DNA of 64,000 nucleotides from Micavibrio_A sp040381535. Lineage in GTDB: Bacteria > Pseudomonadota > Alphaproteobacteria > Micavibrionales > Micavibrionaceae. The position numbers were made by a program, and so were the translations under genes. The stretch's first letter is position 1, and the number at the start of each line of letters is the position of its first letter. This document shows positions 17,154 to 25,760 of the stretch, piece after piece. Where the stretch lies: positions 1 through 64,000 of the forward strand of contig JBEIHF010000008.1 in NCBI GenBank assembly GCA_040381535.1. The letters run 5' to 3'. The notes beneath the pieces are model-generated. The model was not told where the DNA came from and did no database searches. It saw only the letters and a program-made list of their open reading frames with translations.

Positions 17154-18643
17154 CAGTAGGCTCCTTCTCTTGTCACCAGAACCTTGACGGTTTTGAAAAT
17201 GATAACGATGTCATACCATAGCGACCAATTGCGGATATACCAGCCATCCCAATAGACGCGGCGGGAAAAACTGGTCTCACTGCGGCCGCTGACCTGCCAT
17301 AGGCCCGTCAGGCCGGGGCGCACGGCATAATATTGCTGGATCATATCACCGTATTGGGCGAGTTCGCTTTCAAGTACAGGACGTGGGCCGACAAGACTCA
17401 TATCGCCTACGAACACGTTCCAAAGTTGAGGTAATTCATCAAGGCTGGTTTTGCGCAAGATAGCGGATATTTTGGAATCGATGCGCGGATCATTGGGGAT
17501 TTTTTTGAATTTTTCCCATTGATCGCGCAAATTCGGATCGCGCGCGAGCGCTTCTTCGAGCAAATAATCGCTGTTCGGAATCATTGTGCAAAATTTCCAG
17601 CACTGAAAACGCTTGCCACGCATGCCGACGCGCTCCCCGCCATAAAACACCGGTGTTTTGGAACCTTCGGCTTTTTTCATGGCCCAGACAAAAAGTGTCA
17701 TCAACGCCAGAATGATCACGGCAAAGAAAGCCGCGCTTATGTCCAGTAAACGTTTGATGACCCTGCCCGAAGGCGATCTGATTTTATCGCGGCGGTGGAG
17801 GATCATCACGTCGTTGCCGAAGAAGTAATGCGGTTCCATGCCGTATATGTCGAGATCCTTGGTTTGGGGGATCACGCCGTATTCCACCTGCGATACTTCC
17901 AGAGCCTTGATAAGACGGTCTTTGTGGGGCCCGCGCAGTTCGTCCATGCTAAAGACGTAATAATAGGCGGGGTTGTTTTCGATGAAATCCCCGAAAGCCG
18001 CCACGTCCGCTATGATTTTTAAATCGCTGTTTTGTTTGGGTAGAGAAGCCATATCGAAGGACGGATCATGTTTTTGTGTAAGCAGCGCGTATTTTATGTC
18101 GTAACCCGTCAAACCATCCGCAGTGAAGGCGTAGCAACTGTCCATGATCATGCGGTCATCACCCACCAGCACCACCGGCAGGCGCCAGCGGCGCGAATAG
18201 CCGACGAGATTAAGCGCGGCAAAACGCGCGATGGTAACTATTAAGGCGCAAGTAACCCAGTTGAAAATGATCAGGAACGGGAACGTCAGACCATAGAAGA
18301 AATAATGGTTGAATGCATCGAAGAGCAAAACAAAGCCCATCATCTTCATGATGCCTTCGACCTGCCCCAGCCACGGCAGTCGGCGTGAATAATGCCCCTT
18401 CATCGCAAAACGGATGAGAATACACACACATAAAAAGAGATAGTAGAAGCGGCGCGTATCGAAATGGTGGAAATCCGTTTCCAGCCCCAGATAATCGGTG
18501 ATCAAAATCACGAAATGTGCGGCGTATTTGGTAAACAGGAAAGCGCCAAGCAAAGCGGCGACATCATAGATGAAAAGTATGAAACCCAGATGCCTTGGAA
18601 TCTGGCGTTTGATACCTTGCCGCGATGTGCGGTTTTCAGTCAT
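17153..18643 (-). CDS. Undecaprenyl-phosphate hexose-1-phosphate transferase, GumD-like
   Basis: This initiating enzyme transfers a sugar phosphate, probably glucose-1-P, to undecaprenyl phosphate. The 496-residue protein has about five transmembrane helices, a Rossmann-like CoA_binding_3 domain (roughly 150-280) and a C-terminal bacterial sugar transferase domain. That domain carries KRLLDISAAFFAV, GKRFQCWKFCTM, LRKTSLDELPQLWNV, GDMSLVGPRPVLE and RPGLTGLWQVSGR. It is the first gene of the minus-strand operon, followed by the fused glycosyltransferase and the polymerase. A perfect 12-bp palindrome lies about 65 bp upstream. Confidence 0.95.
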   Translation of the reverse strand: MTENRTSRQGIKRQIPRHLGFILFIYDVAALLGAFLFTKYAAHFVILITDYLGLETDFHHFDTRRFYYLFLCVCILIRFAMKGHYSRRLPWLGQVEGIMKMMGFVLLFDAFNHYFFYGLTFPFLIIFNWVTCALIVTIARFAALNLVGYSRRWRLPVVLVGDDRMIMDSCYAFTADGLTGYDIKYALLTQKHDPSFDMASLPKQNSDLKIIADVAAFGDFIENNPAYYYVFSMDELRGPHKDRLIKALEVSQVEYGVIPQTKDLDIYGMEPHYFFGNDVMILHRRDKIRSPSGRVIKRLLDISAAFFAVIILALMTLFVWAMKKAEGSKTPVFYGGERVGMRGKRFQCWKFCTMIPNSDYLLEEALARDPNLRDQWEKFKKIPNDPRIDSKISAILRKTSLDELPQLWNVFVGDMSLVGPRPVLESELAQYGDMIQQYYAVRPGLTGLWQVSGRSETSFSRRVYWDGWYIRNWSLWYDIVIIFKTVKVLVTREGAY

Positions 18644-18706
18644 AGAAGTCTCCCGTTCGAGTGGCTATTTTGCCCACAATTTCAAGAACATGTCTCAAGA
18701 ATAGTG

Positions 18707-18718
18707 ATGCTATAGCAT
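18707..18718. promoter_or_regulatory. 12-bp perfect palindrome upstream of the priming transferase gene
   Basis: The sequence ATGCTATAGCAT is its own reverse complement and lies about 64-75 bp upstream of the gumD-like start, in the short AT-rich gap between two minus-strand operons. It could be an operator or part of a promoter. Nothing else supports a specific regulator. Confidence 0.25.
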
Positions 18719-18810
18719 GCTTCAGGAAATATGAAAATAAAATTTATACCGCAATCGCAGCAAAATATGCAAAATCAGGGGGTTATGTATAAAAAAATGG
18801 CTTCCCAGTC

Positions 18811-19659
18811 TCAACCCGGGGGCGGGGGCAAGGGGGCGCCCGTGGCCACACATTCTATGTCCAAAACTTGGGGAAAGATTGGTACATATTTCGAAATGCG
18901 GGCACGAACGGAATAACTATGTATTTCGCATTTGTTCGCACTGTTTGGAACAGCCGCCGCCACGCGGTCGGGAACGAAGAAAGGGTTACCTTTGTCAAGC
19001 AACTGCCACATACCATGTGATACACGGCCTTCGATGTTAAAGGTCGCCGTATTTTCCGGCGTGCATACTTGCGAAAAACATCCCTGCAGACGGTACACAT
19101 CGGGCGAAACTTCCTGCACACGGGCATTATAAAGCGTGTCATGGTTGCGCGTGACCAGCATAATTGGTGCATCGATCATGGGATCAACCGTCCAATCACG
19201 GATCATTTCGCCAGGTACGGTGGGCGTCAAAGCAACGGCCGCCAGAAACGTCGCGCTCAAAATCGCGCCGGCGCGGTTGCGTGAAAGATGACGTTCTCCC
19301 GTTTCCTTATCGGTTGTGTAGGCGTGTTTGTTCCATATACCCCCCCATACGCCCGCCATCCATTTGATCGGCGCGGCGATAAAATCCACCACGGGTTTGA
19401 CCCTGTCCCAAAATCCGCCCAAGGCTTCTTTGGCATCACCCAGCGTTTTGCCGGTTTTTCGTATGCCGTCCGCAATCGTTGCAATGTTTTCCATGACTGA
19501 GGGATCTTTTTCAGAAGGCGGGGTAGCTGAATCCGCATTTGCATTAGCAGGTGTTTTTACAGGCGTCGGCGATCCCTTCCCTGCCGGAAGATCGGCTGCG
19601 GCTTTCGCGTTTTCCGCGCGTCTTAAAAGATCATCGAGCTTTTTCTTGTCTGTGCTCAT
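18811..19659 (-). CDS. Single-pass membrane protein with cysteine-containing periplasmic domain, unknown family
   Basis: I do not recognise this 282-residue protein. The first ~55 residues are charged then Ala/Pro-rich. Residues about 55-110 form an amphipathic helical region (IATIADGIRKTGKTLGDAKE). One hydrophobic segment (AGAILSATFLAAVALTPTV, about 131-149) is a transmembrane helix. The remaining ~130 residues have four cysteines (LQGCFSQVC, NKCEIHS, DIECVATG), consistent with two disulphides in an oxidising compartment, and a Pro-rich end. It is the last gene of a three-gene minus operon, 10 bp after the ClpB-like gene, and may anchor that ATPase or the coiled-coil protein to the inner membrane. 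Confidence 0.8.
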   Translation of the reverse strand: MSTDKKKLDDLLRRAENAKAAADLPAGKGSPTPVKTPANANADSATPPSEKDPSVMENIATIADGIRKTGKTLGDAKEALGGFWDRVKPVVDFIAAPIKWMAGVWGGIWNKHAYTTDKETGERHLSRNRAGAILSATFLAAVALTPTVPGEMIRDWTVDPMIDAPIMLVTRNHDTLYNARVQEVSPDVYRLQGCFSQVCTPENTATFNIEGRVSHGMWQLLDKGNPFFVPDRVAAAVPNSANKCEIHSYSVRARISKYVPIFPQVLDIECVATGAPLPPPPG

Positions 19660-19669
19660 CTCTATCTCC

Positions 19670-21952
19670 TTACGTTAAAGCCACGACCGGAGCCGCGCCG
19701 CCGACAACCGGCTGCGCGGTATGCGCTGGGTTATCGTAATGGGTCAATACGGGTTTCTTGGTTTCCTTGTCGTATCCGATTTGCAATACACCACCCTTCA
19801 GGCCTTCTTTCAAAAGCGCATCGGCCAGACCCGACGTGATATTACGGTCCATGTAACCCAGAATAGATCGCGCGCCTTTTTTCATGTCGTAATGATCGGA
19901 GATCATGGCCATCATGTCTTCAGTATCCATGTGCAGGCTCACGCCGTATTTTTCTACCATCTTGCCGATACGGCTTAAGTCTTTCTTGGCAATCAAACCC
20001 AGAACCATTTCATCAAGACGGTTAAAGCAATAGATGTTGCCGTTGAACCTACCCAAGAATTCCGGCGGATAACGTTTTTCCAGATCATTCAAGGCTAGTT
20101 CACGCGCGCCAGCCGTATCCAGATCCTTGTTCAGGAAGTGCGGCGTACCGATGTTGGTCGTCATGATAATTATGGTTTCGTTGAAGTTTGACGTCAGACC
20201 ACGGGAGTCCGTTAAACGCGCATCGTCCATAACCTGCAACATAACGTTGAAAATTTTGTCGTGTGCCTTTTCGATTTCGTCGAACAGAACGATGCTCTGC
20301 GGGTTTCTGCGCACGGCATTCGTCAAAATACCGCCCACGGCGTAACCTTCGTAGCCCGGAGGGGCGCCGATCAGCTTGGCCACCGCATGCTCTTCCATAT
20401 ATTCGGACATATCAAAGCGCAGCAAGGATTTTTCGTCGCCGTTCAGCGCGCTGGCCAATGCTTTAGCTAGCTCTGTTTTACCCACGCCGGATGGACCCAT
20501 GAACAAGAACACGCCTTGCGGTTTATTCGGCATGGAAAGACCTGCACGTGCGCGGCGTATGGCTTTGGATACTTCCTGCACGGGTTCCGACTGGCCGATC
20601 ACGCGCTCGGAAATCTTGTCTTCCAGATTTAAAAGTTTCGCGCGCTCGTCTTCGGTCAGTTTTTCTACGGCTATGCCCGATATCTGACTGAATTCGGACA
20701 ACACGCTTTCAGGACAGAGTTTGAGGTCGGCATTAATTTCATTACGCAGCATATCGTATTTCTTGCGCCCTTCTTTTACGCCGCGGTCGTACATCGCTAT
20801 TTCTTTGCGGATTTCCGTGACGCGCGGATTTTCCTGTCCGGCCAAAAACCCCCCGTTCGTGCTCAGAAATTCTTTTTTCAGCTCGCCTTTTTCAACTTTG
20901 GCTTCTGTGACTTTCTGCGTTTTCGCATCTTCTTCACGGATCTTTTCGATATTGTCTTCGAGTTTGCGGATTTCTTCTTCGCCTACCCTTTGTTCGTTGT
21001 GTAAGAGACGCACAGTTTTCTGCTGGTCGGCCCATTTTTCTTCAAATCTCTTACGATCATCCTTCAATGTGGCCAAAATATTTTCCAGTTCTTGCGGTGT
21101 GCGTCCCCCCGAGGCTTTGCCCTCGCCTTTCAAACCGTTGATGGCGGCTTCGATGTCGCGGTCGATGCGCTCCAGCGCAGGCGGCGTTCTTTGCGCGCGG
21201 TTTTTATAGGCAGATAAGGAACGGTCAAGCAGCGTTACCGCTGCCGTCGGTTGGGCGCGGAATTCCTGCAATTTGTATTTTTCGGTCAGTTGAATGGCTG
21301 TTTCAATCGCTAAGGGGTCAATCGCGATGCCATGATGTTTAGACAATTGCTCTGCGGCGTGGTCTACAATTTCACGCAATTGTTTGGGGCGCGGTTCCTT
21401 GATTTCCAGTGTGGTAAAACTCTCGGAAAAATCTGCATCGGATTCCAGAACGGAACCTACATTCTTGGTGGGCGATTCTAAAATCGCCTGATACTTACCA
21501 GCCTTCAAATCGGCCATGAAACCGTTCAAAAGATGCGTCGCACCAGCATTGCGGGCGGATACAATGAAATCGGCGGCGCTTTCAATGACCAGAACCGAAT
21601 CGGGGTTTCTGGTCAGTGTGGCGCGCAAATTATCGAAAGCTGTGTTAATTCTCTGCGGATCGCCCGACGAAAACATCTCGTCGCTGTCCAGCCAGTAAAA
21701 GCGTTTGGAGACAATATCTAAAGGCGTGGTCAGGTCGGACTTGCTAGCCTGCATGCCAAGCGTCATGGCGGTGAGGCCCACACCAGATTCGCCCGTCAGC
21801 AATATGCTGTTCGCGTTTTTGCGCATCAGGATATCGGCCATGGTTTTCAGTTCGGCGTCGCGGCCCTTGAGAACGAAACCTTCGTTGCGTTCCAGATATT
21901 CATTGCCACGGACAAGAGGAGAGCCATGAAGAGTTCCAGACATATTAGACAA
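19670..21952 (-). CDS. ClpB/Hsp104-like AAA+ protein with degenerate first ATPase domain and no Clp N-domain
   Basis: The 760-residue protein follows the NBD1, coiled-coil middle domain, NBD2 plan of ClpB. It lacks the Clp N-domain: NBD1 begins near residue 29 (KGRDAELKTMADIL). NBD1 looks inactive, since its Walker A reads GESGVGLT (54-61, Leu for Lys) and its Walker B reads VLVIESA instead of a DE pair. The middle domain (about 290-420) is strongly coiled coil. NBD2 is intact, with Walker A GPSGVGKT (486-493), pore loop GYEGYAVGG, Walker B IVLFDEIEKAH and an arginine-finger region ERYPPEFLGRFNG. It sits between a coiled-coil protein and a membrane protein, so a specialised unfoldase or remodelling factor is more likely than general disaggregation. 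Confidence 0.9.
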   Translation of the reverse strand: MSNMSGTLHGSPLVRGNEYLERNEGFVLKGRDAELKTMADILMRKNANSILLTGESGVGLTAMTLGMQASKSDLTTPLDIVSKRFYWLDSDEMFSSGDPQRINTAFDNLRATLTRNPDSVLVIESAADFIVSARNAGATHLLNGFMADLKAGKYQAILESPTKNVGSVLESDADFSESFTTLEIKEPRPKQLREIVDHAAEQLSKHHGIAIDPLAIETAIQLTEKYKLQEFRAQPTAAVTLLDRSLSAYKNRAQRTPPALERIDRDIEAAINGLKGEGKASGGRTPQELENILATLKDDRKRFEEKWADQQKTVRLLHNEQRVGEEEIRKLEDNIEKIREEDAKTQKVTEAKVEKGELKKEFLSTNGGFLAGQENPRVTEIRKEIAMYDRGVKEGRKKYDMLRNEINADLKLCPESVLSEFSQISGIAVEKLTEDERAKLLNLEDKISERVIGQSEPVQEVSKAIRRARAGLSMPNKPQGVFLFMGPSGVGKTELAKALASALNGDEKSLLRFDMSEYMEEHAVAKLIGAPPGYEGYAVGGILTNAVRRNPQSIVLFDEIEKAHDKIFNVMLQVMDDARLTDSRGLTSNFNETIIIMTTNIGTPHFLNKDLDTAGARELALNDLEKRYPPEFLGRFNGNIYCFNRLDEMVLGLIAKKDLSRIGKMVEKYGVSLHMDTEDMMAMISDHYDMKKGARSILGYMDRNITSGLADALLKEGLKGGVLQIGYDKETKKPVLTHYDNPAHTAQPVVGGAAPVVALT

Positions 21953-22041
21953 ACCTTCTCTGTGTAAATTATTATAAATTTTTATATATTTTTGATGGGC
22001 GGGTCAGCGCCGGTGTCGGTTCCGGCACTGACCCATAGTGG

Positions 22042-23796
22042 TTAGGACTGTTTGAGGCCGAACATCTCTGCAGCTGCTCCTGCACCGGGAGCTTTTTTGT
22101 CTTTCTTGGCTTCGATGCTGGCAACTTCCCTGATGTGTTCTGCAACAACCTCGGCGGAGACGGATTGGCCGGATTCGATGGCCTGACCCAATTCGCGGGA
22201 AGCATCGCCCATCTTGTCGAGGTTCTGGCGGATGTCCTTCATCGCATCGCGGGTCAGTTCGATCGCGCTTCTTTGCGCTTCGCTGAACTGGCCCAGCGTG
22301 TCGAGAGCGGTCAAAAGCTCGCTATTGACGTCCGCTTTGCGGTTGGCGTTGTTGATGACTTCCTTCATCAACGTGCTTTGCGTCATGCGGCCCATGCGTT
22401 GCATGGTGTCTTTTGCGCTTTCAGACGACTGAACCAGAGCGGCGGAACCTATACCTGTCAGAACGGCGGAGAGCTGTCCTGCGATTGTGGCGATGCCCGA
22501 TGTGCTGAGCTGGCGCGCGCTACGGATGTTCTCGCGGTTAGCATCGCTCATCGTCTGGACCTGCATTTTTTCGCGTTGCAGTTCTTCCAGAGACTGGCTT
22601 GTGTCGATGGAGGCATCGGCCAGGTTGTTCACGAAGTCGTTGACCAGTGCCAGTTTCGATTGACGTGCCAGTTCGACAACGCTGCCTTCCGTACCCGTAG
22701 GCTCGACATAAGCCTTGCGGATTTCGGTGTTCTGGCCTTCGGCTTCCTTAACGGCTTCGTCCACGATGGCGTAACCTTGTTGCATAGCAAAGGTCACATC
22801 CGAACTCCGTTGGATCTGGTCTTTCATATCCACGAATTTGCCCAAGGTCGCTTCGGTACGTTCGCGGCTGAACTGCACGAATTTCTGTGCGGTTTCTACG
22901 AGACGTTTCTGACGATCCTTATGTCCGTCGGTCGTGATGTCTAGCATTTCACGCAAGACGGCTTTGTGCTTGGCAACTTCGGGATGGTCGGTCCCTGGGC
23001 CGTTTTCCAGCATCACGGTCGTGTCCTTGATTTTGGTCGCGACTTCCGTGATGGCCGTGCTGCTTTGTCCGTTTTTCAGTTGCAGTTCGGCAATTCTCAT
23101 CTTGGCGGAATCCTTGAGGCCGCCGAAGCCGAAGAATTTACGCTGGTCCTGAAGATCGGCGATTTCGCTGTTACGCTGCGCGATTTCCTGTTCGTGCGTG
23201 CCTACAGATGATTCAAGCGCAGCAACTTCTTCTTTGAGTTTGGATTCCCATTCGCGGTCGTTGCGGATTTCCTTAAAGACATCCAATGTTTTGCCTGCTT
23301 TGCGGAGTTCATAAACGGAATCCAGAATATCCGTCAGCGGTTTCATGGCGTCTTCGAAGTCCAAAAGCGACGTGTTCATATCTTTCAAAACCGCCTGCAG
23401 TTCCGAGAAAGCGCCCGTTTCGCTCAAAGCCATATTGCGTTCGTTCAAGGCGATACGCTGCTTTTGCATGAACTCCTTGAACACCGTCAGGGCTTCAAGT
23501 TTTTCGCGGTTTTCTTCGACGGAAAGTTCGGGATCCACTACCAGAGCCTTGACCATAAGGTCGCGCTTTGCTTCCGGCGAAAGGCTTTGATCACCCATTA
23601 TTTTGTAGAAAGGGTTTTCTTTTATTTTTGCAAAGCGTTCTGTATCCACCGCCCCCGTGGCTTCCGGCGTGGTTTTACGGCGGGCGGCACGGACTGCTTC
23701 AACGTTGAAGTCATTGGAAACTTCTTTTTGGCGCGACAAAGATCCAGAGCCGGAAACGCCCCATATAACATCAGACATTTTATTCTCCCTAGACAT
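22042..23796 (-). CDS. Large coiled-coil protein, unknown family (weak TelA-like resemblance)
   Basis: The 584-residue protein is predicted to be nearly all helical, with heptad-rich stretches (for example EVAALESSVGTHEQEIAQRN and EKMQVQTMSDANRENIRSAR), an Ala/Gly-rich segment (IATIAGQLSAVLTGIGSAA) that could be an amphipathic or buried helix, and a disordered tail. The helical layout and some segments recall TelA/KlaA toxic-anion-resistance proteins, but I cannot assign that family by eye. Two starts are equally well served: ATG at 23796 and ATG at 23778, each preceded by AGGGAG because the start region is tandemly duplicated. It is the first structural gene of the operon and is probably the partner or substrate of the ClpB-like protein. 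Confidence 0.82.
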   Translation of the reverse strand: MSRENKMSDVIWGVSGSGSLSRQKEVSNDFNVEAVRAARRKTTPEATGAVDTERFAKIKENPFYKIMGDQSLSPEAKRDLMVKALVVDPELSVEENREKLEALTVFKEFMQKQRIALNERNMALSETGAFSELQAVLKDMNTSLLDFEDAMKPLTDILDSVYELRKAGKTLDVFKEIRNDREWESKLKEEVAALESSVGTHEQEIAQRNSEIADLQDQRKFFGFGGLKDSAKMRIAELQLKNGQSSTAITEVATKIKDTTVMLENGPGTDHPEVAKHKAVLREMLDITTDGHKDRQKRLVETAQKFVQFSRERTEATLGKFVDMKDQIQRSSDVTFAMQQGYAIVDEAVKEAEGQNTEIRKAYVEPTGTEGSVVELARQSKLALVNDFVNNLADASIDTSQSLEELQREKMQVQTMSDANRENIRSARQLSTSGIATIAGQLSAVLTGIGSAALVQSSESAKDTMQRMGRMTQSTLMKEVINNANRKADVNSELLTALDTLGQFSEAQRSAIELTRDAMKDIRQNLDKMGDASRELGQAIESGQSVSAEVVAEHIREVASIEAKKDKKAPGAGAAAEMFGLKQS

Positions 23797-23811
23797 TTTA
23801 TTCTCCCTGTT
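23776..23811 (-). repeat. Tandem 18-bp duplication of ribosome binding site and start codon
   Basis: Two adjacent 18-bp units share their first 15 bases (CATTTTATTCTCCCT on the plus strand). Each provides AGGGAG plus ATG on the minus strand, in the same frame. The gene therefore has two start sites giving MSRENKMSDV or MSDV. The leader ORF 170 bp upstream starts in a related context (CAGGGAG, then ATGTC and GGAGAATAAA). Confidence 0.8.
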
Positions 23812-23903
23812 GGTCGTTTTTAAGTTTTTTTATAAGCTTTTAGCCATACGACATGGCTTTTCGAATGCACGAAAATCACTTCGTTCATTCAAATTCAATT
23901 CTC

Positions 23904-23984
23904 TTATTTTAATGAAGATTGTGTGGGATCAATATTTATCCAAATAGATCCCAAGGCGCGTGCGCCTTGTTTATTCTCCGACAT
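23904..23984 (-). CDS. 26-codon leader peptide candidate before the coiled-coil/ClpB-like operon
   Basis: An ATG at 23984 follows a good ribosome binding site (CAGGGAG, six bases upstream) and opens a 26-codon frame beginning MSENKQGARALGSIW that stops at 23904, about 107 bp before the first operon gene. A perfect 8-bp stem with a 2-base loop (CAAGGCGC-GT-GCGCCTTG, 23952-23969) lies inside it. A translated leader with an internal hairpin could act in attenuation or translational coupling. The surrounding ~480 bp up to 24275 is otherwise very AT-rich, holds no other gene that I can support and must contain the divergent promoters. Confidence 0.4.
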   Translation of the reverse strand: MSENKQGARALGSIWINIDPTQSSLK

Positions 23985-24275
23985 GACTACTCCCTGTTAG
24001 AAGCAAATATTTTTTTATAGTTTGTTAATACCATATAAACACAAATAAAAAAAAACTTCCAGAAAAATCGAATTGATACTTAATTATCTTATGTATGAGC
24101 GCATAAATCCGCGGGGGTCATACGACAGAAAATATCATTGAGTGTGAAAAAAATCATATATTTACATAATATTTGAAATAGAGACGTCAAATAATGGCTC
24201 TTTGGAACGATAATGCTGTTTTTTGCGTTCTCTATAAAGACTTAATGCATTTTTGCCTATGCTCTAAATATTATA

Positions 24276-25760
24276 ATGAAACAATTTTTAAATTCTCTTA
24301 TGTCAGAAAATCCTTCTCTAACCTCTATGGAAAAAACAATTGTGGACCACGTTGCGCGCAACGCGGGGCAATCGGGCTTTCGCGTGATGACGACGGGTAA
24401 GGATTCCCTGCTCGCGCGTTTGTTGCTTATCAACGCTGCGCAAAAATCCATCGATCTGCAATATTATGCGATGAACGACGATGTTACATCGAACCTTCTG
24501 ATCGAAGCGGTGATGGAAGCAGCAGACCGGGGCGTAAAAGTACGTTTCCTGATAGACGATATAAGCGTGGGCAAAGTGCAACGCTGTTTGGTTGCCATGG
24601 ACGGAACCGACAATATCAAAGTAAAAATATTTAACCCGTTCTCCCACGGAAATCAATTTATTCTGTCGCGCATCGTTGCATTCTTTTCGCATTTCAAAAG
24701 AAACACGAAACGCATGCACAACAAGATATTAATAGCGGACGCATCAGCCAGCATCATGGGCGGGCGCAATCTGGGCGATGAATATTTTGATGCGCACGCC
24801 GATCTTTCCTTTAAAGATATCGATATCCTTTCCATCGGCCCCATCACGCAGAAGATGGCCGAAAGCTTTAACAAATACTGGAGCAATGAAATCGCATGCA
24901 AGGTTTCAGAACTTTACAAACCAAACAAAGACCCGGAATTTTTGCAAAAATTCCGTCAGAAGCTGCAAGAGAGCCGTGAGAAGGTCATCAAGAAAGCCGA
25001 GGAGGAAAACGACAATTTTCCGGATTTGGACGATTACATCCGCTCGTCAGGAGAAACGTTCGTGTGGAGCGGCGCGGAGTTTTACGCGGACGAACCAGCC
25101 AAAATCAACAATCTCGATTTCCATGCCGAAGACGGCCCCTTGCAAACCGTGTTCGCGCTAGGTGAAAAAGCCGAAAGAGAATTCCTGATCATCTCTCCGT
25201 ACTTCGTGCCCGGAGAAGACGGTCTGGCATGGTTGCATTCTTTGCGCGCACGTGGTTTAAAAATACGCATCATCACCAATTCACTGGCGTCTACCGACGT
25301 TGTGGCCGTTCATACGGGTTATAATTCCTATCGTAAGGCAATTCTCGATTCGGGTATCGAAATTTTCGAAATGAAACCTCTGAACAGTGGTCGCACCCGT
25401 CAGCGTCTGATAGGCGCGCGAACGCCTTCCCATGCTTCTCTGCACGCCAAAGTCTATATAGCCGATAAGAAAACGGTGATTGTGGGTTCATTGAATTTTG
25501 ACCCGCGTTCCGCGCAACTCAACACCGAAGTCGCGCTTTTGATACACAGCGAGACTATTGCCAAACAATTGAGCGATTTGTATGAAAACGTCATTTTGCC
25601 GAAATCCAGTTATAGGCTTGCGCTCGAAGGCAATAAACTCGCGTGGCATTCGGAAGAAAAAAGCCGCAAGCGCGTTTATTACATTGAACCCGAAGCCAGC
25701 CCTTGGCGCAGATTGCAGGCGTTCCTGATAGACTTCCTGCCCTTAGAAAAGCAGCTATAA
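24276..25760 (+). CDS. Phospholipase D-family protein, cardiolipin synthase-like
   Basis: The 494-residue protein has two PLDc HKD motifs: MHNKILIADASASIMGGRN near residue 148 and LHAKVYIADKKTVIVGSLNF near 388. The second is followed by the Asn/Asp-rich RSAQLNTE. Two such motifs per chain form one active site that hydrolyses or transfers phosphatidyl groups, typically in cardiolipin synthesis. There is no convincing N-terminal transmembrane pair, unlike classical ClsA. An internal ATG at 24300 (MSENPSL) is an alternative start. The gene converges with the EEP-family gene, and their 3' ends overlap by 6 bp. Confidence 0.9.
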   Translation: MKQFLNSLMSENPSLTSMEKTIVDHVARNAGQSGFRVMTTGKDSLLARLLLINAAQKSIDLQYYAMNDDVTSNLLIEAVMEAADRGVKVRFLIDDISVGKVQRCLVAMDGTDNIKVKIFNPFSHGNQFILSRIVAFFSHFKRNTKRMHNKILIADASASIMGGRNLGDEYFDAHADLSFKDIDILSIGPITQKMAESFNKYWSNEIACKVSELYKPNKDPEFLQKFRQKLQESREKVIKKAEEENDNFPDLDDYIRSSGETFVWSGAEFYADEPAKINNLDFHAEDGPLQTVFALGEKAEREFLIISPYFVPGEDGLAWLHSLRARGLKIRIITNSLASTDVVAVHTGYNSYRKAILDSGIEIFEMKPLNSGRTRQRLIGARTPSHASLHAKVYIADKKTVIVGSLNFDPRSAQLNTEVALLIHSETIAKQLSDLYENVILPKSSYRLALEGNKLAWHSEEKSRKRVYYIEPEASPWRRLQAFLIDFLPLEKQL

